The position numbers were made by a program, and so were the translations under genes. Positions 36,169 to 45,632 of a stretch of 64,000 nucleotides of DNA are shown one piece after another (the stretch's first letter is position 1; each line of letters begins with the position of its first letter). The DNA is from Paraburkholderia graminis C4D1M. GTDB taxonomy: Bacteria > Pseudomonadota > Gammaproteobacteria > Burkholderiales > Burkholderiaceae. The stretch spans positions 1 to 64,000 of the forward strand of contig NZ_ABLD01000013.1 in NCBI RefSeq assembly GCF_000172415.1, in the 5' to 3' direction. Under the pieces are notes generated by a model. The model was not told the DNA's origin. It ran no database searches and worked only from the letters and a program-made list of their open reading frames with translations.

Positions 36169-36439
36169 ACTCCCGGTAATCGACCGCATCCACACCGACG
36201 CCGCTGAAGCGGAACGTGATCCACCATTGACCGTGTACCCAGATGGGCCAGTGCCCCGCCAGATCACCGCCAAGCGGTTGGAGTTTGTACGCCGGATGAT
36301 TCAGATCAGCGGGTGATGTAGCTACATCTAGCGCCGATAAAATCCGGCGCAATTTCGGCACATGCGCACTGTTCAGGGCGACAGTCGAATTGTCGCGATA
36401 GAGTGCTTCGAGCCCCTGGTGAAGAAAGCCGACGATCAT
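36161..36439 (-). CDS. higB: HigB-family toxin (RelE superfamily)
   Basis: A 92-residue RelE-fold mRNA interferase. The signature blocks KLRRILSALDVA, LNHPAYKLQPLGGDL and HWPIWVHGQWWITFRF, then VDAVDYREYE, are all present. It cuts ribosome-bound mRNA when free of HigA. It is the first gene of the pair and is full length. Confidence 0.9.
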   Translation of the reverse strand: MIVGFLHQGLEALYRDNSTVALNSAHVPKLRRILSALDVATSPADLNHPAYKLQPLGGDLAGHWPIWVHGQWWITFRFSGVGVDAVDYREYE

Positions 36440-37204
36440 AGTTTATTTATGAGCGGACAGAAATCCTGATTGTAGCGAGTTGCGACTTACTCAATTTGGA
36501 AATGGATCGGCCACGACAATGCCTCCTGGTGGGAGGCGTGTGTCTTCGGTCATGTCTAAAGAGCCCGGCAGCAGCACATTTTTTCCTTTCAGCCAATTGC
36601 CTGCGCCGCTCTGCAAGCTCGCAGTGGTGAGGATCGCGCTGAACCTTCTTCGCGTCCTGCCACTCATTTTTCATCTCTGGCGTGAGGACCGGATTTGCGG
36701 CGTTTGCCCACTAGCCGCATGACGACTCTCGCCGTAGGTTCCGTGGTGTCACTCACGACCGTCGCGCGATGATGACGTTGCATAGATGGGCGCATCAGCG
36801 GCAACCGCAAACTGTTCCATGCACGCTTTTGTTGGCCCCGGTTGCCAGGTCGCGAGATAGCGGCATCGGGCTCTTCAGGAATCGCGATCAAGGGGAAATT
36901 CCCTGCTGCGCCGTCTGGCTCGCGACCGTGGGTCATGCGCACCCGCGTATGGAGGTTTGCAGTATCAACGGGGCAACTTTATCCGGCACCAGTTGAGCCG
37001 GGCAACGGCCGGCCTGCACTTCACAGCAAGTACCACCAGGTGCTCGAGAGCTGCGCAGGAAGGTGATCGACGGCAGGTAACCGTCTATGCCGACGGCAAT
37101 CCAGATGCACTCGTTGTGGAGCAGATCATGGAACAAGCACGTCGGCGAGCCGCCGATTGCGGCCATCTACGGGACGATCGGCATGCCATTGACATGTCCT
37201 CCGC
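36440..37204. other. Gap between higB and the relaxase
   Basis: About 765 bp. Two leftward frames overlap here (36664-36942, 92 codons, and 36447-36674, 75 codons), but neither has a known domain or clear ribosome site. The origin of transfer could lie here or upstream of stbA; I found no convincing nic region. Confidence 0.35.
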
Positions 37205-38248
37205 TCAGCGCTCCATTCGCCAATGCGGATCGTCGGGGAACAGTTCCCGCTGCTTCTCGCTCCTCTTTGCGTCACCTGATCCGCGCTCGTGCAACGGGAT
37301 GCGACGACGCTCCAGCTCATCCGGGTAGGTGCGGCGCATGCCGCGCCGATCGCGCGAAATCGGCATCGCCTGCACAAAGTCCGTAACCATTACTGCCAGG
37401 TTCCGGTCGTCGGCACCTTGCGAGCGGGCCATCGCATGAGCCACGCCTTGCCATGCTTCCAGCGACCTGGCGTGCGCGTTCCACAACGCGCGACTGGGCG
37501 CCGCGTCCGATCGCCAGAAGCGGGTCGTTTCACCGCGCGCCGTCATATGCACGATGGCCTGTTTCGCGTAGCGCCGGGTCTCGCCCCGGGCAAGTCGCCG
37601 CGTCGCATTGGCCTGAACGCCGTACTCGCGCAACTTTCCTGCAAACCGTTCGCGCCAGCGTTGCAGGTCCTGCTTGCGCGGGTTGAGTCGTCTTCCGTCC
37701 GGTCCGCGTACCTGCACGCTCAGATGGACGTGCGGATGCGCCTCGTCATTGTGCGCGGCAAAGACATATCGTCTGCCGTCGCCGAATTCTTCCGCCGCGA
37801 ACGCACGAGCGGCATTGCGTACCGACTGCCGGTCCGTGCCCGGCGGCATGGAAAGCAGCACGTTGAATACTTCCCGTCTGCGGCTTTCCTCCGCGATACC
37901 CCAGCCACCGAGTTGCCAGGCATCCGTCAGATCGCGCAGTGCGTCGCGGCCGAGCATGGTCATCCCGTCCTGATCCTCGAGTTCAACCTTCCCGTTACGG
38001 GAGATGTAGCGCAGATGACGGCGCACGGCGCTCATGCCCTGCGCGCTCGACGCCTTGTTCGTGATCCTCACCATCACCTCAGGGGTACGTCCGAGCGTGC
38101 GGGCAAGCTGCTCGCGCATGCGTCGTACATCCTGCTGGAGCTCAGCGCGCGACATGCGCGGCGCACGCACGTGTCGCAGCGGATCCGGAAAAAGCCTGTC
38201 TCCCCAGTTCAGCAGCATCTGGTCGACGTATGTTTTCGGGAAAGGCAT
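37205..38248 (-). CDS. MOBP-type relaxase (VirD2-like)
   Basis: A 347-residue relaxase that nicks the plasmid at oriT and leads the strand into the recipient. The HUH metal motif HNDEAHPHVHLSVQ lies near residues 170-185. The N-terminal part contains a tyrosine in LRYISRNG. It starts at 38248, directly after the mobC stop. It is the last gene of the transfer operon. It is shorter than relaxases with fused C-terminal domains; an LPD7 protein encoded upstream may supply that part. Confidence 0.85.
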   Translation of the reverse strand: MPFPKTYVDQMLLNWGDRLFPDPLRHVRAPRMSRAELQQDVRRMREQLARTLGRTPEVMVRITNKASSAQGMSAVRRHLRYISRNGKVELEDQDGMTMLGRDALRDLTDAWQLGGWGIAEESRRREVFNVLLSMPPGTDRQSVRNAARAFAAEEFGDGRRYVFAAHNDEAHPHVHLSVQVRGPDGRRLNPRKQDLQRWRERFAGKLREYGVQANATRRLARGETRRYAKQAIVHMTARGETTRFWRSDAAPSRALWNAHARSLEAWQGVAHAMARSQGADDRNLAVMVTDFVQAMPISRDRRGMRRTYPDELERRRIPLHERGSGDAKRSEKQRELFPDDPHWRMER

Positions 38249-38249
38249 G

Positions 38250-38771
38250 CTAACGGCTCCATCGATCGAGATTGGCACGCAGCACCTGGGTGACTGCGCG
38301 CAGGTGCGTATCAATCACGACGCGCGCTCCGTCAAGGACGCCGGCCACGTCACGCGCATCACCGCGCGCCTGCAGCCGTCCAAGCAACGTCACGATCATC
38401 GCCAGATGCTGATTCGAGTCCGCAAGCAGTCGCATCTCGCGCTCACCCAACTGCGGCTCATGCCCGAGCTGCGCGCGGACCACCGCAACTATCCAGCGAT
38501 TGATATTCATTCCACCAGCCAATGCACGCCTTCTCGCCACGTCGAGTTCGTCCTGCGTGAGACGGATTTCGATGCGTTCACGATGTCCGTCGACCGGAAC
38601 GCGACGATGTTCGGGCCCGGGCACGCCGTCTGGCGACTCGCTCTGGCTCAGCACATCGTAGATAAGTTGCCGGACGCCATCGGCCGCCGTTACGCCGTGA
38701 CGAGCACACCAGGCCTCCCAGCGTGCTTTCATTCGTCCGAGATCCACACACAGTCGCGCACGCGTGCCCAT
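38250..38771 (-). CDS. mobC: MobC-like relaxosome accessory protein
   Basis: A 173-residue protein with a ribbon-helix-helix-type segment (IEIRLTQDELDVARRRA, then MNINRWIVAVVRAQLG) typical of MobC and plasmid mobilization relaxosome proteins. MobC-type proteins help melt oriT and position the relaxase. It sits 10 bp after the LPD7 gene and 1 bp before the relaxase. I start at 38771 (MGTRARLCVDLG). Confidence 0.75.
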   Translation of the reverse strand: MGTRARLCVDLGRMKARWEAWCARHGVTAADGVRQLIYDVLSQSESPDGVPGPEHRRVPVDGHRERIEIRLTQDELDVARRRALAGGMNINRWIVAVVRAQLGHEPQLGEREMRLLADSNQHLAMIVTLLGRLQARGDARDVAGVLDGARVVIDTHLRAVTQVLRANLDRWSR

Positions 38772-38781
38772 GCCCGTGCTC

Positions 38782-40329
38782 CTACAGTGCCGGAGGCGCG
38801 GGTACCGCCGCCCCACGTTCGACTTCGCGGGTCGGGACGCCCTTCGCGGCCGGACGCGTGCGGCGAGTACGTGCGGAGGGCGCCTCGGGATCGAACACGC
38901 GGGGTCGCGGAACGGTGACGCCCGCGGACTCGAACGCGGTCAGCAGCCGTTGCGCACTCTGCTGCACGCGCGCAATGGATCGCTCGCTGAAACCCTGCTG
39001 CCGCATCGCAGCGGTCAGCACCGCCATCTGCACCGCACGCTCCCCGGAATGCGCGGCGGAACGCTCTCGCTGACCCGCAGCCTGTGCCTGGTCTGGCCAC
39101 CCCTGCACCGTGGTTTCGCTTCTTCGTGCTTCGCCCGGTCTCTGTAACGCCGCGGGGCGCGACTGGCTCCGTTCCTGCGTTACCACATCGACCTGCCAGG
39201 TATTGCGATAGACCTCCTTTTCCTCGTCGCCGATCACGTTTCCCGCCGCGTCGAGAACTGGAGTCTTCACTGTCACGAGACGCCGGCCGAGGTTTTCGAG
39301 CATGACCTGCTGTCCGGCAAGCGCGCCCGAGTCGGCTACGGCCCGTTCGAGGTCGACACCCCACACGACATGGTCCGTGCCATCTGTATCGCGATAAACG
39401 ACGTAATACGAGTCGCTGCGTGCAGGATTGTGCTGATAGGGCGCATGGCCATGCTCAACCAGTTCGCCCATATAGCGCTGCGGCTCCTGTCCCTCGGACT
39501 CGGCAGCGCGCGACGCGGTTTCGGGCACTGGAGCGGTTGCCGGTGATGCCGCCGGCGCGGGCTGAGCAGGCGCACGAGCCTGTGGCTGCGCGGCAGCATC
39601 GCGCCTCGCCGGGTTCGTCGCCAGTGATTCCGTGGCGCCCGGCGCGCCGCCGGGCGGTGAATTCCGGGGAACCTGCGCGGCCACAGGCGTTTGGACGCCG
39701 TCGATGCGGTTCGTCATCCGGTCGCGATGTGCCTCGTTCAGACGCGCAAAGTCGACGGCCTTCGGCTCGTAGCCGCTGACCTCGATGCCGAGCATCATGG
39801 CCTGGACCCAGGCCTCGCGCCGGAACTGCTCGTGACCTGATACGCGGATACGCCCCCACCCCTTCGCACGGACCATGTCCACCATCGACTCGACGACATC
39901 GGGGCGGTTGTGTTCCGTCACGAGGTACGGGCCGACGTCCTCGAACGCAAGCTGATGGGGCGCGTCCTTCAGGAAATACCGGTTGCCCTCCCGCAGGTAG
40001 CGCTTTCGCACCGTGTCCGGCGGACTTCCAAGCGGCGTCCATTGCATGGCGGATGTGTCGCTGCCATGGGGCATCCCCAGAGACGCCGGTCGCGGTCCGA
40101 CGCCCGGCGACGGGGGCTCTGCCTCAATGGCGCGATTGCGCAGGCGCGTGAGCGCTGCGTCGAAATCCCGGCGCCGGCGTGCGGCCAGTGCATCAGGCGC
40201 AGTTCCGTCGAAGCTTTCTGCGCTTGTGGCGCCGCCTTGCGAATCCCGCGGCGGAGGTGCGTCCGGCTCGATCACGTTGATGACCGGTTCGCGCGCAGGC
40301 GGTCCGGAACAAGTTGTGGTGTCATCCAT
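38782..40329 (-). CDS. LPD7 and KfrB-like domain protein of the transfer operon
   Basis: A 515-residue protein starting after an AAGGAG site 7 bp before the ATG. Residues about 100-200 (RKRYLREGNRYFLKD to FARLNE) are an LPD7 domain, normally found at the C-terminus of large relaxases. Residues about 290-380 (MGELVEHGHAPYQHN, then SYYVVYRDTDGTDHVVWGVD) resemble a KfrB-type domain. The rest is Pro/Ala-rich and disordered, with a helical stretch near 440-480. It probably works with the separate relaxase, though its biochemistry is unknown. Confidence 0.7.
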   Translation of the reverse strand: MDDTTTCSGPPAREPVINVIEPDAPPPRDSQGGATSAESFDGTAPDALAARRRRDFDAALTRLRNRAIEAEPPSPGVGPRPASLGMPHGSDTSAMQWTPLGSPPDTVRKRYLREGNRYFLKDAPHQLAFEDVGPYLVTEHNRPDVVESMVDMVRAKGWGRIRVSGHEQFRREAWVQAMMLGIEVSGYEPKAVDFARLNEAHRDRMTNRIDGVQTPVAAQVPRNSPPGGAPGATESLATNPARRDAAAQPQARAPAQPAPAASPATAPVPETASRAAESEGQEPQRYMGELVEHGHAPYQHNPARSDSYYVVYRDTDGTDHVVWGVDLERAVADSGALAGQQVMLENLGRRLVTVKTPVLDAAGNVIGDEEKEVYRNTWQVDVVTQERSQSRPAALQRPGEARRSETTVQGWPDQAQAAGQRERSAAHSGERAVQMAVLTAAMRQQGFSERSIARVQQSAQRLLTAFESAGVTVPRPRVFDPEAPSARTRRTRPAAKGVPTREVERGAAVPAPPAL

Positions 40330-40379
40330 CGCGGATCTCCTTACTATCACTCCACACTGGCCGGCAGGACGCCAAACGT

Positions 40380-42278
40380 TCAGCGTTGGTTCCCCGGCCC
40401 CTGTCCCTGCTCCTGTTCACGGGCAGCGCGCTCCTTCGACTGCGCAAGCGCCGCAGCCCGCGCTTCCCTCACCCGGCTCCAGGATGCCGTCTGCAACTGG
40501 TCGAGCGTCGCGTCGAGCTCGCCCCCGAGACCCACGTCGCGGGCGGACTTCTTTAGCGATGCCACCGTGCGCTCAAGCAGCTCGCGCGCACGGTCCCACG
40601 GATACACCCTGGCCCGTGCGCCGTCGTACCCGACCTGCAGGTCAGCGCCGTTAAGCCGCTGATTCTCATCCATCCACCGCAGACGGTCCGACACGAACTC
40701 CATATCCGACTTGGCATGGAATACGACGCTGCGCGTGGACACCTCCTGGATCAGGTAGTGCTCGGTGCTGAAAACCTCGCCGCGGTACGGGCCACCGTTC
40801 TCGCGGGGCGTCGCCATGCGGATTTGCGCGCCGAAGCGGTGCTGTGCGAGTGCCTTGATCTCTCCCGGTACCTCGTCGAGTCCGTACAGTGGTTCGCCTA
40901 CCTGCCGCCGCGCCGGCGCTGCCACACCGCCGTCCGGATGCTGGGAATTTGCGTGCGCAGTTGCCGTTTCCACTGCCGGCGCGGCGCTTTCCTTCGGTGC
41001 TGGCTGCGGAAGTGCTGGTTCCGGCGGCTCCTGATGGCCGGCCCGACGGCGCCAGGTACGACGCCGACCCGGCATTTCTCCATCAGCCACAAGTTTCTCT
41101 TTCACATTGCCCATTGCATGGTCCTCCTTCGGTGCATGGCCCTGCTTGAATACGGCCCCCGATCCCTGTGCAACCACGGGCTGTCCGTCGGCTTCTCCAC
41201 CTGCCACATCAGGTTGCGGCGCTTCACCTAGCGACTCCCGTAAAAGCTCACCAACAACCCGGGGACCGGACAGCACCAACATGTCGTCGAAATCCGTCGG
41301 CATGTCGCCGGCAATGCGTGCGTGCGGCGAAAAGCGTGGCTCGGCCAGCAGCGATGATGTGCCGAGCGCGGCCTGCCTCGCATGCTCATACCCGGCGCCC
41401 AAATCGGCGAGCACGAGTATCCCGGCATCCGGGTACCGGCCCCGCCACATCGCCGCCACCGGCCTCAGGTTGCCGCTCGACAGTGCGGCGACGCTGAACC
41501 AGCCGGTCGCCTGCCACGCTGCCAGTGCCGTTGCGACGCCCTCGGCAATCAGGATCGGCGTCACCGCCCGATCACGGAACACGTCCGGTTCGACCACCCA
41601 GGAGCCACCCGACTTTGCGCCGCCCGCGAGAGCCGACTTGCGTCCTTCGGCATCGATCAGTTCCAGTGTCGAGAGCGTGTCGCCGATACGAACCGGGACC
41701 ACCAGCACGCGCCCCGTGAGCGGCTCCTCGCGACTACGCGGCGCGTATCCGAGCAGCGCACGCAACTCTTCGGCCTCCAGCTCGCGCAGCGTCGCAACCG
41801 CCCTGACCTGCTTGCGTTTGAGATACGGATGCGCGGGGCCCACCGGCCGCGCCCACGTCCAGATCGCCAGCGCGTCGCGCGCGACCGCAGCCTGTCGCGC
41901 GCGCACGCGAGCCTGAAGCTGCGCATCGTGCCGCGCCCTGTCCACGGACGAACCGACGGGCAGCATGCGCGACCTTTCTGCGGGATCCGACGCCGCGCGC
42001 GAGGCCCGCACATCGAAGCCGTGCTGCTGTGCGAGCCAGTACAGAGACGCGAGCGTCTTGCCGCCCGACTCGCCGGCCGAACGCCAGGTCACGCGCGCAG
42101 CACTCTCGCTGTAGTTGTGAGCGGTGCGGCTCCAGTCGTCCCAGATGGGAAAGCCCGCCTCGCCGAATCCCTGCTTGAGCGCGAAAGCCATATCGACCCA
42201 CGTCATATAGTCCTCGGCAGGGATCGTTGCCAGCGCTGCACGGGCACGCTCTTCTTCAGTCAGATACCGCCTGTTCAT
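40380..42278 (-). CDS. Plasmid primase-like protein (PriCT-2 and Toprim)
   Basis: A 632-residue protein. The N-terminal 90 residues match PriCT-2 (YMTWVDMAFALKQGFG, then GGKTLASLYWLA). Residues about 190-340 form a Toprim domain (LIAEGVATALAA, then GILVLADLGAGYEHA and MPTDFDDML). The C-terminal 120 residues carry a KfrB-like segment (EVFSTEHYLIQEVS). It could prime transferred strands in the recipient, as plasmid primases do. It overlaps virD4 by 4 bp. Confidence 0.75.
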   Translation of the reverse strand: MNRRYLTEEERARAALATIPAEDYMTWVDMAFALKQGFGEAGFPIWDDWSRTAHNYSESAARVTWRSAGESGGKTLASLYWLAQQHGFDVRASRAASDPAERSRMLPVGSSVDRARHDAQLQARVRARQAAVARDALAIWTWARPVGPAHPYLKRKQVRAVATLRELEAEELRALLGYAPRSREEPLTGRVLVVPVRIGDTLSTLELIDAEGRKSALAGGAKSGGSWVVEPDVFRDRAVTPILIAEGVATALAAWQATGWFSVAALSSGNLRPVAAMWRGRYPDAGILVLADLGAGYEHARQAALGTSSLLAEPRFSPHARIAGDMPTDFDDMLVLSGPRVVGELLRESLGEAPQPDVAGGEADGQPVVAQGSGAVFKQGHAPKEDHAMGNVKEKLVADGEMPGRRRTWRRRAGHQEPPEPALPQPAPKESAAPAVETATAHANSQHPDGGVAAPARRQVGEPLYGLDEVPGEIKALAQHRFGAQIRMATPRENGGPYRGEVFSTEHYLIQEVSTRSVVFHAKSDMEFVSDRLRWMDENQRLNGADLQVGYDGARARVYPWDRARELLERTVASLKKSARDVGLGGELDATLDQLQTASWSRVREARAAALAQSKERAAREQEQGQGPGNQR

Positions 42279-44068
42279 CGGCGTTCTCCGTGAAGCGGCT
42301 TGACGTTCGAGCCGTTAGCCGTGCGCGATGCGGCGCGGCCAGGTTGCGTTGGCACTGTGCCTGCACGGCGCGAGGCTTCGCGCTGCGGCGCGCCAGATTC
42401 CGGGCGCAGCTCCGCAACATCAAGATCAGACGTCGACAGCCGACGCACTGCGGCGGCAACGCGCGCAGCCGGCACGCCCAGCAGGGCGAAGTGCCGCTCG
42501 ACATAGGTGGCCGCCTCGTCGTCGCTGATGTCATCCAGATGCCGTGGCAGATCCCGCGAATCCCAGGCCTGCAGCACTTCCAGATAGTCGGGAGAGATAT
42601 GTACGATGCCGGCCTCATCCAGGTCTTCAGGTTGCACACTCCTTAACCGCCGCTCAATCTGGGCGGTGAAACGCACGAGGTTCATTGCCGGAATCGCAGG
42701 AGCCGCGATCATGCGCGACGTGAAGACCGGATCGCGCCAGTAGCAGATGCGCTCAGCGAGGATCGGCTTCGTGTTCTCGAGCAGGATGATTTCCCTGTCG
42801 TGCCCGAGTTCCTTGAGCTCCTGCGGCAGCAGCAGCGCACGGCGCTGCTCGGAAAAACTCTCGCTCGACCCGCCGCGGCCACCGAAGACCGCGTTCGACC
42901 GGCTCACAGTGCGTGAGCGCTCCGTGAAGGTACCGAGCATCTCCGAATATTCGTTCGCGTCCTTCTGCTCACGGGGCGCGTAGATGATCTGCATCGCGTG
43001 ATTGGTGACAAACGTCCTGGCATCGGCCCGGCCATAGACCGATTCGAGCTGGGAGACGGATTGCACAATCGAGAGCAGCCGCAGGTTATAGCCCGCCATG
43101 TAGGCGACCGCGCGGGCGATGATGTGGATCTTGCCAACCGACGTGAATTCGTCCATCAGCAGCAGACACTGAACCTTCAACTGCGGATTGTCCTCGGGCA
43201 ACTGCCGCGTATTCAGATTCACGAGCTGCGAGAACACGAGGTTGACAAGCAGCGCCGCCTCGCCCAGATGATCCGGCGTGATCCCGACATAGATGGACAT
43301 GCGCCGTTTGCGAACGTCACGCAGGTCGAAGTCGTTGGCACTCGTTGCGGCGTCGACAACCGGATTGGCCCAGATGGTCAACGGCGCATTGAAGGTCGCG
43401 AGGATGCTCGCGAGCACCTTGTCGTCGTTCGCGAGAAAGCGGTTGAGCGCATCGACGCAAGCGCCACTCAAGAGCCGCCGGGTCTGCAGGAGCGCCCGCT
43501 GCAGGTATGCCTTGACCGGCATGCCGTTGCCCGATGACTGCCGCAGCACCTCGCCCATCGTGACCGGATAGTCGGGCACCTCGGTGTCGCCGCCGCGGCG
43601 CGCATCGCGCCACTCGCACAGCAGCAGGACGATGCCGAGAAACAGGTTGCGCGCCTGGTCCTTCCAGAAGTCGTCATGGCCGCCTACCGGATACAGCGCG
43701 TAGCCGATCGCAAGAATGTCGCCAACGCGAAATACCCCATCCGAAATCGCAGAGAGCGGGTTATACCGGTGCGTCCGGCCATCCTCCGCAAACGGGTTGA
43801 ACAGGTAGACATCGTGCCCGTGTGCACGACGGAATCCCGCAGTGAGGTTGAAGTTCTCCTGCTTGATGTCCAGCACCACCACCGAATCGGGATAGCTGAG
43901 CAGGTTAGGCACCACGATGCCCACCCCCTTTCCCGAACGGGCCGGTGCGGCGAGCAGCACAAACTGCTGCCCGGTGAACCGCAGATAGCGGCCACGCCAG
44001 ATGCCCACGACGAGCGCAGGCCCAGCGTATCCGCGTGGATTTCCGCCTGAAAGCGTCGCCGCGCTCAT
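42275..44068 (-). CDS. virD4: VirD4/TraG coupling protein, ATPase part
   Basis: A 597-residue ATPase. Walker A lies in LLAAPARSGKGVGIVVPNLL, Walker B near VVVLDIKQENF, and the family block is QCLLLMDEFTSVGKI. It couples the relaxosome to the secretion channel. It lacks the N-terminal membrane helices of normal VirD4; these are encoded by the preceding gene, which overlaps by 4 bp (ATGA). So the protein is either naturally split or was disrupted by a frameshift near 44067. Confidence 0.88.
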   Translation of the reverse strand: MSAATLSGGNPRGYAGPALVVGIWRGRYLRFTGQQFVLLAAPARSGKGVGIVVPNLLSYPDSVVVLDIKQENFNLTAGFRRAHGHDVYLFNPFAEDGRTHRYNPLSAISDGVFRVGDILAIGYALYPVGGHDDFWKDQARNLFLGIVLLLCEWRDARRGGDTEVPDYPVTMGEVLRQSSGNGMPVKAYLQRALLQTRRLLSGACVDALNRFLANDDKVLASILATFNAPLTIWANPVVDAATSANDFDLRDVRKRRMSIYVGITPDHLGEAALLVNLVFSQLVNLNTRQLPEDNPQLKVQCLLLMDEFTSVGKIHIIARAVAYMAGYNLRLLSIVQSVSQLESVYGRADARTFVTNHAMQIIYAPREQKDANEYSEMLGTFTERSRTVSRSNAVFGGRGGSSESFSEQRRALLLPQELKELGHDREIILLENTKPILAERICYWRDPVFTSRMIAAPAIPAMNLVRFTAQIERRLRSVQPEDLDEAGIVHISPDYLEVLQAWDSRDLPRHLDDISDDEAATYVERHFALLGVPAARVAAAVRRLSTSDLDVAELRPESGAPQREASRRAGTVPTQPGRAASRTANGSNVKPLHGERR

Positions 44069-44466
44069 AACAGCCCTGCCCGGCGGATATCCGCCTCGTC
44101 TGCAAACCGCGCACTGCCATAGAGCCGCCGGCGCCCGGACTGTTCGAGAAGTGTGTAAAGGGCGAGCGCCGGTGCGCCGAATGCCAGCAGCACGCCGAAC
44201 AGCGCAGCACCGGCAAGCCGCCGCCCCTGTCCTTGCAGACGTCCGTCATGCCAGGCCAACGCAGCATCGGGCCACGCGCGAAACCCCGCATGAAGCGGGT
44301 TGACATGCTGACTCGCGACGAAGAAAAACGATGCCAGCCAGAGCGCAAGCGCCAGTCCCCCTGCCGCTGCGACCATGACTGCAAGGGTAAGGAGCGCGAG
44401 CAGCGCGTGGTACCGGAGCCGACTGCTGGCGGACCGTCCTGTTCCACTTGCTTTTCCGATGTCCAT
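44065..44466 (-). CDS. N-terminal membrane part of split VirD4
   Basis: A 133-residue protein with two or three membrane helices (ALLALLTLAVMVAAAGGLAL, LAGAALFGVLLAFGAPALAL). It ends in LYGSARFADEADIRRAGLL, which is exactly the sequence normally preceding the ATPase domain of VirD4/TraG. The ATG at 44466 follows an AGGGGGG-rich ribosome site; a GTG at 44484 overlapping virB11 is also possible. Confidence 0.8.
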   Translation of the reverse strand: MDIGKASGTGRSASSRLRYHALLALLTLAVMVAAAGGLALALWLASFFFVASQHVNPLHAGFRAWPDAALAWHDGRLQGQGRRLAGAALFGVLLAFGAPALALYTLLEQSGRRRLYGSARFADEADIRRAGLL

Positions 44467-44480
44467 GACCTGCCCCCCTT

Positions 44481-45632
44481 TCACCGGAAGTCCGCCTGAC
44501 AGTCCGTCTGATAGTCCGCCCGATGGCCACGCAGCGGATCGAACCAGACTTCCGTCATCAACCAGCGCCGGCCGGTCTGCGCGCCGGACTCATCGAAGAG
44601 CGCGGTGACCTCCATGTGCGCCACCACATCGATCGTCATGAAAAGCAGCCGGCGCAGCGCCGCGTCGTCCCATGTGGCGGCTTCGGGATGCTCCTTCGCC
44701 ATCAGCGCGAACCGTTCAATGGCGACCGATGCGCTCGACGCGTGGTAGCTCGTGATGGAACCGGAGTGCCCGGTCGTCAGCAGCTTCAGGAAGTCGTAGG
44801 CCTCACTGCCCCGCAGTTCGGCGAGCAGCACACGATCAGGACGCATGCGCATTGAGCTTGCGATCAGATCCGCAGGCGTCACCCGCGCGTGGCCGTGCCC
44901 GCCCTTGCTGTAAATGAGGTGGACGCAGTTCTCGATGTGAGCGATGAATAGCTCCCGCACGTCCTCGATCGTCACGATGCGCTCGGTGGCTGGGATGTAC
45001 CGGCACAGCGTCTTCATGAAGCTCGTCTTGCCCGAGCCCGTGCTGCCCACGATCACGAGGTTCAGCCGGCCGCGCACCGCCAGCTCGAAGAACGCAGGGA
45101 AATCGCGCGCTTCAAGGCACCCGACGAGGTCGCGGCCCAAAGGGCGGAGTGCCGGCCTCGCCTCATTGAGTCCAGCCGGGCGGCGCCACAGTGTCTGGGC
45201 GAACAGGCCCTCGCTTCCGTAAGCGTCGAGGGTTTTCTCGCGCGAGGACGGCCGGCGGATCGTCACCGACACAGTCCGGGGAGGGACCACCGGCGGGATC
45301 ACGATCTGGACGCGCGCATCACCCGGCAGCAGTGCGGAGAGCACCGGATGCTGCGCGGATACCTCCTGGTTTGTAAGCGTGGCGATCGCCACTGCCAATG
45401 ACATGAGGCGCTCGAAGTCGAGGTCGCTACAGTCGTGTGCCTGCCATCCGAGATGGGTTTCGGTCAGCACCCGCTGTGGCCGGTTGATCACCAGTTCGGT
45501 GACAGCCGCGTCATTGAGCAGTCCTGCAAACGGCCGCATCAGCTCGCGCACCGAAGCATCGTCTGCCAGCCTCGGCAGTGGGATGTCGGCCCGCATCGCT
45601 GCGTCATTCAGAATATCGGGCGACGCATTCAT
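44481..45632 (-). CDS. virB11: VirB11 secretion ATPase
   Basis: A 383-residue hexameric traffic ATPase at the base of the T4SS. Walker A is GSTGSGKT at 196-203. The Asp box follows (RIVTIEDVRELFI) and Walker B lies near MRPDRVLLAELRG, with the His box in LTTGHSGSITSYHA. It overlaps virB10 by 4 bp. Full length. Confidence 0.93.
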   Translation of the reverse strand: MNASPDILNDAAMRADIPLPRLADDASVRELMRPFAGLLNDAAVTELVINRPQRVLTETHLGWQAHDCSDLDFERLMSLAVAIATLTNQEVSAQHPVLSALLPGDARVQIVIPPVVPPRTVSVTIRRPSSREKTLDAYGSEGLFAQTLWRRPAGLNEARPALRPLGRDLVGCLEARDFPAFFELAVRGRLNLVIVGSTGSGKTSFMKTLCRYIPATERIVTIEDVRELFIAHIENCVHLIYSKGGHGHARVTPADLIASSMRMRPDRVLLAELRGSEAYDFLKLLTTGHSGSITSYHASSASVAIERFALMAKEHPEAATWDDAALRRLLFMTIDVVAHMEVTALFDESGAQTGRRWLMTEVWFDPLRGHRADYQTDCQADFR

